From: Pascua guehoae
Taxonomy: Eukaryota > Basidiomycota > Tremellomycetes > Trichosporonales > Trichosporonaceae
Assembly: GCA_001600415.1 (NCBI GenBank)
Contig: BCJX01000008.1
Span: forward strand, 867,679-931,678
Direction: 5' to 3'
Length of the DNA stretch: 64,000 nucleotides
A program made the position numbers and the translations under genes. This document shows positions 52,271 to 63,655 of the stretch, one piece after another; position 1 is the first letter of the stretch, and every line of letters begins with the position of its first letter. The notes under the pieces are model-generated. The model saw nothing but the letters and a program-made list of their open reading frames with translations, was not told the origin of the DNA and made no database searches.

Positions 52271-54278
52271 GTGGGGTTGTAGAAGGGAGTAAAGATGGGG
52301 TCCAGAACACCACCAAAGGTAGTGATGAAGCATGCAGTATGGTTGTCGCCGTTGCACCTGCGTGCGGCACGGGGGGATTACTGTAACACACAATGTTAAG
52401 TAGGACAGTCGTCACAGGTCACACAGGTCTCACCGCAAAAATCCTGTCCTGGCGCAGTGTCACAAGAGGCCCAGTCCTGTTGTTTTAGCCATCAATTATT
52501 CCAATCCGGTCTGCAAGATCTGCGTTTATATTGGCCGAAATCAGCTCCTGTCCGCTCCTGTCACGGGTCACAGACCCAGAACCATCTCTGGACCACATGC
52601 TGATTCTCGTGCCGTCTGGTCTTCCCCCCCCCGGCAGTAGCCCAGTGGCCATGTGGAAATAACGTCGCTTCAACATGGTTTGTCTCCAGCATCTTCGAGT
52701 TGTATTATAGATGAACCTCACGATGTTGCCCTGGTGTGTCATGTACAAACGATGATACATAACTGCCCTGCCCTGGCTTCTCAGACCCGTCTAGAACTTC
52801 TTGCGCCTCTTGGATCGGCGCTTGTGGCAGAATGACTTGGGGATCGTCCTTGTTAAGCTCATTGGTGAGGGCGGCAGCGATCTTGATGACGGCCTAGCAC
52901 TTCATTTCGACCAGTGTTGTCCTTGTCCTGGGTTCCGACTGATGAGAAGGTCGTCTAGGTTGTAGTCTATGGACGACTGGGTGCAGAATGAGAGATATAC
53001 CCAAGGTAGTTGGGGATGAAGGAGGTAGTACGGCGTTGTTGTTGCGGATGTGGCTGCGTTCCGACGTGGCGGGGTGCGGTACAGATTACTTTTCATACGA
53101 CCTAGCGAGCACAACGAGATGTGTCCACTCCCAAGGCCAATCCAAGTCCAAGGTCACCGACGTCTTGCCTTCACCGTTTGAGCGACCTCACGTCCATGTC
53201 ATATGGACCTGCACAGCACTGTACGAGGCTTGACCCGCCCCAATGAATGCAGGCTAGCACCAGGTTTGGCATCGGCTATGAGCCACCAAGAGAACCCACC
53301 ACCACATCCATGCTGACACTACGCCTCGCTCCTGATTACAAAGCCTGCCACCTTTGCACGCGTCGGCAATGTAACACGTACACGCATACCAAGACCGGCA
53401 GACCGTGCGCGAGAGCCGAAGAACACAATCCAGCAAAATACCACCTGCCAACTTGTCCTGTGCTGCTTGACAATCGTCTGCGGCATGCTGGCAATAACTC
53501 GTCCTCGCCCGCGTATGCCCGGCGACACCTCTGCTCGTGACACGACACGGGCGCCGATAACGCGCCCCGCCTTGCCTGGGTACACACCACACATCAATAT
53601 CGCCTCCCTCGTCGGTTCCGGGCGGTATAGCTCGGCCGGCTCGGCCGGCTCGCCGGACCGCGGACCACCAGACCGCCGCCTGATCATGACGTGACGCATG
53701 GGGTATACTTCACTTCCATGTTCCGTGACATCAGGCAACGAACACAACGCAGCGATGGTACCAATAGCTCGGCAGTTGGCCGGGACGAGAATGTGCTGCT
53801 TTTCAGATGATGGGGTCTGGGGAGCATTTAGTTTGGCATAATAATTGGCAGCTCGCCAGGTCGCGGTCACCAGTTAGTTACCTGTTGCCGATATCACACG
53901 GTTGTGCACGCGGGCGGCCGTGCTGCCAGCAAGCGGTGTACCATAAAATGCGCGCGCATCCGCGCATGGAGCATCCTGGCATACTGTACCTTCGATATTG
54001 TCACACTGTCACTTGTGCTCGTGCATACCCAGCCGCATGCGCGTCCACGAGTCAAAAGTTGAAACATGCACCATTTCGGTTCCGCACAGTGGTTGCTGAC
54101 CAATGCCAAGAGCGGTGACATCACCGGCAACCTGTAACAAAGGCATCAACAATGCCACCATAAAGTCAACGTCTAGCACTGCACAACAGACAACCATCTC
54201 ACCACGTACCACCAGAGCATTGCGATTGACCTCCTACACACGACGAGCACCACGCACGACCATTACTCTGACAAAACC
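52271..54278. other. Intergenic region, possible coding relic
   Basis: About 2 kb with no intact gene. On the minus strand, from about 52895 down to 52709, an open stretch (AVIKIAAALTNELNKDDPQV, then ILPQAPIQEAQEVLDGSEKP) has protein-like composition. It is preceded by an in-frame TAG at 52896 and ends TAA. It may be a relic. Nothing else is supported. Confidence 0.4.
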
Positions 54279-55440
54279 ATGGCGCTCTCGGGAACATGCA
54301 ACTGCGGCGCGGTCCGGGTCGACATTGCGGACCGCGCCCCCGTCGACCAGGCCGGCATGGTCATCTGTCGTGAGTACTGTGGGCACAGGGGTGCAATGGT
54401 GCTGTGGTTTTGAGCTGACTGGGGTGCAGATTGCACAATGTGTCGCAAGTTCTTTGGCGCCATGTGAGTTGCCTGTGGTGCAGTGGTCCGGTGGCTCGCG
54501 GGGGGGGGGACAGGTGGTCCAGGTCTGGCACCCAATGTGCAGTACAAGATCTCGACGCAGCGGGGAAACACCAACTGAGGGTGTTGCTCTCTTGCTCGCC
54601 TTCACACCGCTGTCCCCCTCTCCGCTCTAGCCCCGCTACCCCCCCCCCCCCCCCCCCCCACCTCTTTCCTTCCAACCGCGCAATCAACCCCNCCCCCCCC
54701 CCCCCCCCCCCCCCCCCCCTCTGCGCGCCAGCACACCCTCACAGACCCATCCCACACACTCACGCAGCCACACTCACCCCAGCGCGGGCTACTTCCTCAT
54801 CACATCACGCACCGGCACGACCATCACGGGCGACACGCGGACGTGGGTCACAAAGGGCCCCGCGTCGGGGCTGGACAAGACGTTCCACGTCTGCAGCGTG
54901 TGTGGCTCGTGAGTATGCTGTGTTCCCACGGGGGCGCGGGGTTGGGCGCAGGCGCGGGCGCGGGCTGACAGTCAGGTCGGTGTGCTGTGACTCGGCGGTC
55001 GCCGTGTCCCAGTTGTTTGTTTGTGCAGGTATGTTCTCTGGTTCTCGCTTCTGTCCCCGCCTATCTGTCACTGTGTCTTGGACACTGCGGACCAGCCCTT
55101 CGGTCCGCCTCTCCCTCTCCCTCTCTCTGGTCCTTTACTCTGTCCCTTGAGCCTTCCAGTCTGCCCGTTTGCTCGTCTGGCATGTGGGTCTGTGGGTCCA
55201 TGCCTCGGAGGCTCTATGACTGTCCGACTATTTGGCACTCCAGGTCTGGAGCTGGCCACCCGACTCCACACCCTTGTTCTCCGTCCAACATTCTCTCACC
55301 CACCACACACAAGTACGCCCTAACATGCAGGCCTCTTCGAGCCCGGATCCCTCCCGGCCCCAAAACTCGAAATGTGGACAGACAGGATGGAGGCGTGGGA
55401 GGCGCTCCACGACGGCGTCAAAGTGCTCGCGACACAGTGA
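54279..55440 (+). CDS. GFA/CENP-V-type zinc protein (glutathione-dependent formaldehyde-activating-like)
   Basis: The multi-exon structure is partly resolved. Exon 1 (54279-54370) gives MALSGTCNCGAVRVDIADR, then ICH. Exon 2 (from about 54430) gives CTMCRKFFGA. Exon 3 (from about 54783) gives AGYFLITSRTGTTITGDTRTW, then HVCSVCGS. The last exon (from about 55331) gives GLFEPGSLPAPKLEMWTDRM and ends VLATQ at 55438-55440. The cysteine pattern C-x-C, H-C-x2-C-R and C-x2-C-G is that of the GFA fold, which binds two zinc ions, acts on S-hydroxymethyl-glutathione in bacteria and has unclear roles in fungi. The exon or exons between 54912 and 55330 are not fixed. Intron 2 contains two long poly-C tracts. 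Confidence 0.7.
54640..54720. repeat. Poly-C tracts in GFA-like gene intron
   Basis: Two runs of about 20 and 28 C, separated by a 30-base stretch; an N interrupts the second. Such tracts are hard to sequence, so the lengths are unreliable. A further run of about 15 C lies at 55749-55764. Confidence 0.9.
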
Positions 55441-56116
55441 TCGCCTCTGGGTCTTTAGTCGGCTCTTGCTCTTGAGTCGGCTCGTGCTCTTTAGAAGTAT
55501 GTTGTAGCGTAGAGGGAACATGGAGAAGACTGTAGGTATGTGCGGGTGTGTCTGACAGCCTGGGTTGGTAAAACGTACCCCTACTGGTACTTGTACGACG
55601 ACCCTGCGTAGTCTCGCGTGCTTGGGTATGGATCAAGTACACCGCCCATCTCTACCCACAAGTGGGGTACACGAGGCCCTCAAGCTCCGCGTGCGTAGAC
55701 ACATTCTCTCGGCCGAGACACTCATGGTGATCATCGCAAGGGTCACATGCCCCCCCCCCCCCCCCGCGCGCCCACCCCAAACCGTCCACACTCCATGACA
55801 CTTGCCATTCAAAGCTAGTCAGGCTGAAGAAGCCCCATATGGTCGTCGGTCCAGTGCCCACGCCTGACTCGCTGTATTCTAGTCAACCGCGTTATTCATT
55901 CCGTCCCTACGCTTCGATACTGGACGCGGGGCGTGCCAAGTGGGCAGCGAGAGGGGGGTTGTAGGTGCTTCATAGTGTGTCCTACGGCACATGTAAGATC
56001 TGACAATCTGCAAGACCAGCCAACGCCAAGATGTGAGCGAAGACAAACAACCAACACGACAGTTCTGACTACTTTCCGGGGCCGGCACGAGCACGGCGCG
56101 TGCCGGTGTGGGAGCA
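55441..56116. other. Intergenic region with poly-C run
   Basis: Spacer between the GFA-like gene and the second tRNA-Ser. It holds a poly-C run at about 55749. No gene is seen. Confidence 0.5.
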
Positions 56117-56212
56117 GGCGTTGTGGCGGAGTGGTTAACGCGGTTGACTAGAACCGAGATCGTTCTACATCAACTTCCTTCGGGAGCGCATGTTCGAATC
56201 ATGTCAACGTCG
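56117..56212 (+). tRNA. tRNA-Ser(AGA), second copy, with 15-nt intron
   Basis: The body is nearly identical to the tRNA at 48608, with acceptor GGCGTTG/CAACGTC. The anticodon stem GTTGA/TCAAC and loop CT-AGA-A are interrupted by the intron CCGAGATCGTTCTAC. The same long variable arm is present. The T arm GCATG-TTCGAAT-CATGT has a normal TTCGAAT loop. A T7 run follows at 56217-56223. The intron differs in length and sequence from the first copy except for the anticodon-pairing TTCTAC end. Confidence 0.9.
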
Positions 56213-56957
56213 AGACCTTTTTTGAGCGTGGCTGGGTGTGGTTATCTACCAATGTGTTTTGGTCGTTTGGGTTGTGGGGGTCGGTCTGGGTCGTGGTGGC
56301 GGTTTGGGTCGTGGTGGCGGTTTGGGTTCGGGTGCGAGTGGTACAAATACAAGTGGTACAAGTGGTTGATGGGCGGGGCGCGAGGGGTTGGGGTGCACAA
56401 TGTATCGCTACGTAGGTTTACTCGTTACTCGTTGTTTGAGCCACGAAGACGATGCCTGTTCCGAGATGAAGAAATGGCTCGTGTTCCTTGTGGTCGCGAT
56501 ATACGCTGCACGTGTCAAGCAAGTCCCCCTCACGCGCCCCCGGGGCCAACGTAGCGGGCCACGGGAGGCCCGGGGTAATGTCCGTGCCCGCTGCGAGGGT
56601 GTTGGTCTTGGGGGCGTGCTGGAGTCTGTGCCTGGGGGTGGGGCAGCGGCTCGGGTGAGAGGGTCCCAGCCAAGGGTGGTACTCAAGGGGAAGGAGAAGG
56701 GGACAACAGGCGGGGAAGAAGGGGTCGTGAAGAGAGGTGGGGGCAGCGGCATAGAGTGGACAAGGGCGAGTTGAACCAGAGAACAATGTCCCGTACGCCC
56801 CACCAGCCCAGCGGACCGTAGCCGGTACCCAGTGGACGACCGCAGACATGGACTCGTCACATCCTCTCCATCTCCCTCCACCCTCTCCCCTTCCCGTCCT
56901 CCGCGATCATCGTCGCAGCAGCGAAAAAGCAAACGTCACAAGGCAGCTTGCACAGAG
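56213..56957. other. Intergenic region with short G-rich repeat
   Basis: Contains GGGTCGTGGTGGCGGTTT repeated about 2.5 times (56285-56330) and GTGGTACAAATACAAGTGGTACAAGTGG. No protein gene with family features is seen. Confidence 0.5.
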
Positions 56958-57028
56958 TACATTGTAAGGGAGTCGAACCCTTGCCTCATGCATGGCAAGC
57001 ATGAATGATACCGTTTCACCAACAATGT
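56958..57028 (-). tRNA. tRNA-Gly(GCC)
   Basis: 71 bases on the minus strand, no intron. The acceptor ACATTGT pairs with ACAATGT. The D arm is TGGTGAAACGGTATCA. The anticodon stem-loop is CATGC-TTGCCAT-GCATG, giving anticodon GCC. The T arm is AAGGG-TTCGACT-CCCTT, and the discriminator base is A. A T5 run follows about 25 bases further on the minus strand. Confidence 0.93.
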
Positions 57029-58600
57029 CTCGATAGTCATCTCTCACCCAGTGGCTGGCGCGCGTCCCGCGCGATAGTGTCTGTGACCTGGACCAAGCAG
57101 CCTGCAGCACAGCAGCTCGTCGTGTCCTGGTGTACGCTAGAGGACGTGCTGTTTACCTCGCGTTGGAATGCAAGGTTGCCTGGGTCGCGCCATCGTGTGG
57201 GTTACGGGCAAGTTTGCAAGTTTGCCCACGCCAACGGCCCGCCGCAATTCATCAAGTTTAGCAACCAGACCTACTTGGATCAGCGACCAGTATGGTCCTG
57301 CGGTAGACTGGGGAGGCTGCAAGTTGGACCGGCAAGATACCACTGCCTCGTCGTGGTTGCCGCGGGGGAGCGTTGGCGGCTGGCGGGATATGAAGTGGAT
57401 GGGGTGGCGCGTTGATGGCAGTGGCGCGGGGGAGACGTCGTCGCTCTCCGTGCCACCTTGCCACCTCTCCACCTTTCCACCTTGCCATTTAGCCCCGCCT
57501 TGGGCCTCGTCCGCACGGGATACGAGCGCGCACACACTCGCGATGACCAAATGGGCGCGCCCATGCACCCTGCTTGCTGCTGCACCACTACGCCACGTGC
57601 ACCACTGCACCACTGCACATGCTGCACAGCCACTCTCCCCACCCCGTCCCGCATGCGCCCCAGGAGCGCGGCAATGACATCGCCACAGCGCCTAGTGGCG
57701 GCCGCCAAACGGCTCGCAAGCTCGCAAGCTCGCACCTGTCTGGACGCGCGTGGCGCGTGGTGCGTGGGGTGCGTCTGGCGTCGTGCGGCGCGCCAGCGCC
57801 AGTGTTTCCGTCCGGGGGGGTGGGGGAGCGGTGTGGGACTGAACCGTTCTGTTAGGGGTGGTTTGCCCGTCTTCAGCTCGCCCTTGGTGCCAGTTTGACG
57901 TCTGTGACTAACCGCGGTTCCGAGCGGGTTCCCGTCGACTGCGAGGGGCCATTGTCGTCCAGCACAAGATTTGCCAACCGTCTGTCTCGAGGCGCCCTGG
58001 TGCAGTCAAAGTCGCCAGTGTTTGCGTCAGGCGTGAAGCTTGTCAGTGTGCGCGTGTGGGTGTGGGTGTGGGTGTGGGTGTGGGTGTGGGTGTGGGTGTG
58101 GGTGTGGGTGTGNNNGTGGGTGTGGGTGTGGGTGTGGGTGTGGGTGTGGGTGTGGGTGTGGGTGTGGGTGTGGGTGTGGGTGTGCGTGAGCGTGTTTGTG
58201 TGCGTGAGCGTGTGCGCGAGCGTGAGCGTGTTCGTGTGCGTGTGGGATACCTCCACACGCGGCAACACAGAAGACATGCATAAGTCCAAACATCGGGGTT
58301 CCATGATATCGTGGATAGGAGGGTTGCGGGGGTGGGAGGTAGATACAAGTGGAGACGGACATGGTGCGAGCAAGGGAGGTGCGAGGGCGGGCGGGAGCAT
58401 ATGACACGGGGGGGAAGCTGTGCAGGATGGTGCGAGAGTAGCGGCCAGGGGGCGAGAGGCGGAACGTTGGTGGTGGGGAGTCGGCGCGTGCCAGCGGGCG
58501 AGTCGGCGTGGGGTGGGCGTGGGGGTCTCGTATCCGCATACGCCTGTCTCGTCAGCCACCACGCGGTGCTTGCACGCCACCACCCCACGCTTGTACGCAC
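57029..58600. other. Intergenic region, mostly featureless, with hexamer array
   Basis: About 1.6 kb with no gene supported by motifs. A GTGGGT array lies at 58050-58185. Long open frames here are products of the repeat or GC-rich composition. Confidence 0.5.
58053..58185 (+). repeat. GTGTGG hexamer array
   Basis: About 20 units of TGTGGG/GTGTGG, with NNN at 58113-58115 and degenerate GTGTGCGTGAGC units to about 58245. The G-rich strand can form four-stranded structures. The array is not terminal, so it is an interstitial microsatellite. Confidence 0.95.
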
Positions 58601-59092
58601 CTATGGACTCTTGACGGGGCTCTGCGCGGGACTCGACGCCCCACTCGCGTTCGCACTCGCGCTCGCACTGACGCTCGCACTCTTGCGCCAGAACGGAAAC
58701 CCCCCGAGGCTACTCTTGCGCAGCGCCGGTGGTTTGCGGGCACACCCGCCGCCAAACCTGATATAGCACCCGGCACAGCGCGCAAAGGACGCGCACGCCT
58801 CGTGGCCGCAGCTGGGCGCAAAGAAGAGCGAGGTGCGCTGCGTAAACTCGTGGGGCGGGGGGTAGGCGGCGGTATCTTGCAGACAACCTGCGCGGTCGAC
58901 GACGCGCGCGTTCAGTTCCGCATTGTACCCCGGGTCGGCTATGGCGAGGACCTGTCGTGCGTCGCCCGAGCCGCGGAAGAGGAGCCACACGCCGTCGATG
59001 GGCTCGAGGGAGGCCGAGTCGTGGGTGGACAGCAGGGACTTGAGTTCGGGGAGGCCGTGGAAGACGGTCGCGTCGGGGTGGGGGATGGTCAT
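58601..59092 (-). CDS. Uncharacterised cysteine-containing protein
   Basis: An intronless 163-aa frame beginning MTIPHPDATVFHGLPELKSL and ending in a Ser/Ala-rich tail. The centre has a cysteine group CGHEACASFARCAGCYIRFGGGC (C-x4-C-x5-C-x2-C-x7-C, shown as spacing) that might bind zinc or form disulphides. There is no signal peptide. I do not recognise a family. The frame is longer and more protein-like than its surroundings, and codon use is GC-rich like the neighbours. Start and completeness are uncertain. Confidence 0.45.
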   Translation of the reverse strand: MTIPHPDATVFHGLPELKSLLSTHDSASLEPIDGVWLLFRGSGDARQVLAIADPGYNAELNARVVDRAGCLQDTAAYPPPHEFTQRTSLFFAPSCGHEACASFARCAGCYIRFGGGCARKPPALRKSSLGGFPFWRKSASVSASASANASGASSPAQSPVKSP

Positions 59093-60237
59093 GGTTGTGG
59101 TGGTTGTGACGGTTGCAAGATGGAGCGGGATGAGGCGCGTCGGGGAGGGAGGGGGTAGCGTGACCTGCCGTACTGGTTGTACGCTGGGCGGACCGTCTTT
59201 TTACGGGATGGGGTAGTGCGAGGCACGGGGGATTCATGAAACGTTCAGGGGGATGTCATGTGGCCCAACGTGGTAGTGTGAATTTGGTTCCGCTAGGCGA
59301 CATGGCCGAATGAAGCAGGAGGGGAAGTGGGCGAAGGCAACTGGGGCTACTGGGGTGGTGTGGCTCGCAGGATCGCGGCTAGATGCTTCCACATGCCCTC
59401 CTAGAACCAGGCTTGTCGCTAGGGGACTTTTGGCGTCGATGGAGGTTTTAAGCAGGTTTGGAGGTGGCGACGAGCGGAGGGAGGCCCAGAGGTGATTTTC
59501 CAGGTCTACGTGTGACTTTGAGGCACGTTTGCAGATAGAGTCGCCCCCAAACATACAGGAGTTGGGTGGAGCTGGCGTGAGGACCCAGTATCCATCACAT
59601 GTATCAGCCTTGGCAACGAAGGGATGTAACTTGGTATATTCCAATCTACAACATGTCTTGCCATGGCTCCCAAGGGCAATGTAGTGGGTTGATGATGCAC
59701 CCAGGTGTACAGTGCGCAATACTACTATAGAGGTGTTAAAGGCCGCGGTATGGCCACCAGGGGAAGGAGAGTGCAGTGGGTTCTGGACGCGGGTGACAGC
59801 GCACAGCTGGGACATGACGTAGTTCGAGGTTGAATGTCATGCACGGACATCGGGTGTACCCAATTGCCAGTTTGCTAGCCTGACCATCGAGTCAGTACAT
59901 CAAGGAGACGGACGGTCTTGGCCTCGGAATACCGACATAGAAGATTTGGGCCAACAACAGAATGGGTCAGCAATCATCCAAGTCTCGACTGCAGAGAAGC
60001 AGAGCCTGGCCGCCAACATGTCCGCGCACCGCAATCAACTTGACGGCTCTAAAATGTGCAGGCAAAAGGTGCCCGCTCTATAGCATCCATACTACAAGGG
60101 GGGACGCTTGCCGTGGCGCCCATGACGTTAGTACGGAGAAGTCTGCGAAAGGGCCCAGCGAAAGGGCCCAGCTGTTGTACATAAGGCGTGGCGAGTCAGG
60201 AGGGGCCCGGATCCTCCGTTTCCGACCCACGATTCGT
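59093..60237. other. Intergenic region, no gene seen
   Basis: About 1.1 kb including the upstream region of the cysteine-containing gene and the 3' flank of the Zn2Cys6 gene. Open frames have no recognisable features. Confidence 0.5.
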
Positions 60238-63200
60238 CTACAAAATCATATAATTGCCCTCTCCAGAAAGCTGAAAGTCGTCCAGCAGGCTATCAAACAT
60301 GAATCCCTCGGCCATTCCAGTGACCGGGTCCGTCTGCTGGGCCTGGCCCTGCGTGGTATCACCGATCAAGGACGGGTTGAGGTGTGCGACAAGATCAGGC
60401 TGCGAGGTGTCAGACTAAAGCCCCTCTGGATTCTTGGACGCAGGGAGGGAATGATCTTTCGAGGCATCCACACTGGGGGGACGTTCAAAATCATCCAGGA
60501 GACATCTTTTCAGATACTCCAAAAGGAAGAACAAGATCATCCAAAGCGAGTGAGGCATCTTCAAAATCATCCAAGGACGCAACCCCGTCCCATGCCCCTT
60601 CCCCCACTTGCCAAGAGGCCGCAGTCTGCGGGGCAATGTCGTCGACACTCACAGGAAGCCACCCTTCCCAAGGGTCGCTACCAAACTCGCCATAGTCGCG
60701 CTTGGGCGGCTCGGGGTCGTTGTCTGCGCGGCGGCTGAGCTGGAGGTTGAGCAGGCCCTGAAGTGTGTCTGTCGTGTCGCCAGTATCGGTGCGCTGGCGG
60801 GATTGCAAACTGCGCAACATGCCGATTCCCAACTCGGCATACGTCTTGATCTCCTCGAGCTCCTGCGGGAGTGCATAGTAGGTGTAGATGATGCACACCA
60901 TGGTCGCCGCGAACAGCGAGTAGGTGTGGCCCCAGTAGTGCATGTTGGTGTAGTGGTTGCCGCTGCTGTTCTTGGCCTGGTCGAGCGAGTTGCGTGCACA
61001 GCTGAGACAAATCTCTTTCGAGAGCAGATACCGACTGTGGGGCGTCAGCACAAAAGGGTTGCGTGATACGTACGGATTCGTGCAGGCCGCAGAAAAGTAG
61101 TAGCGGTGCAGTCGCATGAGACGCAAGTCGGAGCCTTCGCGAAGTGCAACAGTCTCGCGCTTGCTAAACGGCCGTCAGCGAGTGCACTGTGCACCTCGAG
61201 TCACTTACATCTTGTGCAACTCGACGGCATCGGCCGCATGGATGCCCAGTTCGTTTGTGCTATAGAACGATGGAACGTCTCGGATTGCCCGCTGCAATTC
61301 CTCATTGGCCCTGGGGACGTTAGCATCCAATACTTGGAATCAACGACCCACTCGATGATAAAGGCGTAGCGCATGCGGCCGGCCTTTCGGGCTTTCTGGA
61401 CCACACCCTGAAACGGGTAAAAGATCTTGAGGCGCTCAAGAAAGTAGGACATTTCCGTATGGGTGTTTTTCGGCATCGAGACCACGGGCTCGTCGGCCTT
61501 GATGTCGATGTCGTTGGCATTGGCGGGTTCAGTGGTGTGGTGGATCTCGGGAGAGATGAGGTACAAGAAGCCATACTCCATGGAGAAGAGCCAATCGAGC
61601 TCGAGCTGAATGTATGAGTTTTGGATACGTTCAGACCATAAACTCACCAGGCAGTACCACACTCGTCGCGCGACTTCACGCTCGATGGCATTGCTCCATC
61701 GAGGAGGAACCCGCCGAAGCTGGCCAGAAATGATTTGCCGTTCATCAGGCACGCTTGCCAATCCAAGTGCCATGGCAATCTTGGTCACGGAGCCGAGTAG
61801 CGTCCAGTGTTGGTTTGCGCGTCGCACACTTGAAAGGTAGATTCCAGCAATGCTCGTAATGGTCAGATACACGCTTAGACATACTGTACTCACACAATGG
61901 TCTGGCAGCTCCGAATGTCGTGCACCTGCATCCAATCTGACGCCTCGAGGGCCTCGTACGACACCTTCCAGCAAGTAGCCGCGACCTCCTCGGCTTGGTG
62001 AACGTTGAGGTTGAGGTCGCGGTAGCCCTCGTCCTCGAGAAAGTGGACACCGACGGTAAGACAAGAGGCGTACAGAGCAAGTGTCGATAGCTCGTCCCGG
62101 GTGAAATCCGTAGACTGGGAGCGCAACCGGGTAGAGAGTTTGTCAAATAGCTCTTCGAAACTCGGGCGGTGTAGGCATGGCCATCGAAAGTGGACACTGC
62201 GTGTTAGCGATACGTCCTCTCACGCCGAGCGGTTTGGTTTGCATACTTTTCGAGCTGCGAAAGGATGTCAGCTGTGACCCTCGTAGCACTGCAAAGGATG
62301 ACGCACAAAGTTGTTGACGAGGTATTTGCCCACGATGAGATTCGGCAGCAAATTGACAGAGGGAAACGACTTGAGCTTGTTTGATGGCTTGGTCGATTGC
62401 TTGTTCTGAACAAACGACGTAAACGTGATGGGGGATCCTGGTGTGGCCTCGGCGTCTGGCAGGGTCAACAATACGACACCCAGAGGTAACGCACCTTCAT
62501 TTTGTGTACTGGACGTGCCAATGTTGAGCACCTCACGACCCAGGGCCATGCCTTCCAAGGCTAGCGCGGCGTCATGTTCATGGGCACTGGGTGCTTTACT
62601 TCCCGGCTCTGTCGACCGTCCAGCAGACCGACCACCGCCTAACAATTGCAGGGCAAAGTTGTCACTCAATTGGGGTGCTTTGCTGTCGAACGTGCCCCAT
62701 GTGGATGACGCAGACCCTAGTGGTAGATTGCTGCTCCCCAAGGAAGGCATGGGTTGAGTAAAGCTGGGGTTGTCGTTGAACATTTGTCGGGCCATGCCAC
62801 TCATCAGCTGAATAGGGGACGTGGTCGAGCCGAGTGGGGTCTGGCCTGATGGAGGCGGAGCCATTGCTGCCGCCGAGCCCATCGAGGGTGCAATGCTCGT
62901 CGTGGAGAGTCGTCGATTTGTCATGCTCGAGCCTGCATCGGTCTCGGCCTTGGTCTCCACTTTTTGACGCTTTGGCTCCGGCTCCTCGCTGTCCTTGTTG
63001 GGTTTGTAGGTTGGTAGTGGATCCTTAAAGTCGTACAGCAGGTCCTGGTACGCATCGACATCGTCCTTTCTTGTCAGGAGACGTGAGAGCACATACTCGA
63101 GCTGTGTGACGCGGTTGGCAAGAATGGATGTATCCAACACGTGTGTATAGCCCCTGTAGTCTGTCAGTCATGGTCAGCAAAAGAGGTCGACCTACGTTGG

Positions 63201-63655
63201 TCGATCACTCGGCTCCTTGACGTATTGCTCGCAGAGGTTGGCCTCGCCACGGTCCTTGCATGGGGTACATGGCCACAACCTGTCGCACTGAGGTGGTCAG
63301 AGGCTGTGATATGTGGGGGGATCTTTTGTCCGCACCTTTGTCTTCCTTCGCCGACACGCTGAAAATGTAAGCAAACCTGAGAGCTAACTAGTTCCCGCCC
63401 GGTTACTAACCGCTACAGTTCTGCACCGACTTTTGCTTGCGGAGTGCACTGCCAGTACTCGACGAGAAGCTAAAGGGCGTTATGGGCTGGAGAGGACGGA
63501 AGCGACGGGGCCGGTGTGAGCATGAGATACGACGTGCGGAGACCCATATGGGGCACAGCGGGGAGGGGCTGAGCGAAAGCTTGGACCACCCCCGGCGCGC
63601 GTCCAGGTGCACTCACGGGGAAGACGGACGGTGGAGCCGCCCATGACTCGTGCAT
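60238..63655 (-). CDS. Zn2Cys6 fungal-type transcription factor
   Basis: A many-exon gene (about ten) starting at ATG 63655. Exons 1-4 are 63655-63617, 63486-63411, 63358-63336 and 63287-63196. Together they encode a perfect zinc cluster: C-x2-C-x6-C-x5-C-x2-C-x8-C (NCSACRRRKTKC, DRLWPC, TPCKDRGEANLC). A linker with a basic patch PKRQKVE follows, then Ser/Pro-rich sequence. The fungal-specific regulatory domain comes next, seen as LHFRWPCLHRPSFEELFDK, TLLGSVTKIAMALGL, REVARRVWYCLVSLW and YYFSAACTNPYVSRNPF. The C-terminal exon (to TAG 60238) reads GMAEGFMFDSLLDDFQLSGEG, an acidic activation-like end. It is reached by an intron that replaces an earlier stop near 60491. It should be a nuclear DNA-binding regulator; targets are unknown. 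Confidence 0.88.

Noticed and set aside
57895..58583. Long frames rich in Val-Trp or His-Thr dipeptides
   Set aside because: They are translations of the GTGTGG hexamer array and include Ns.
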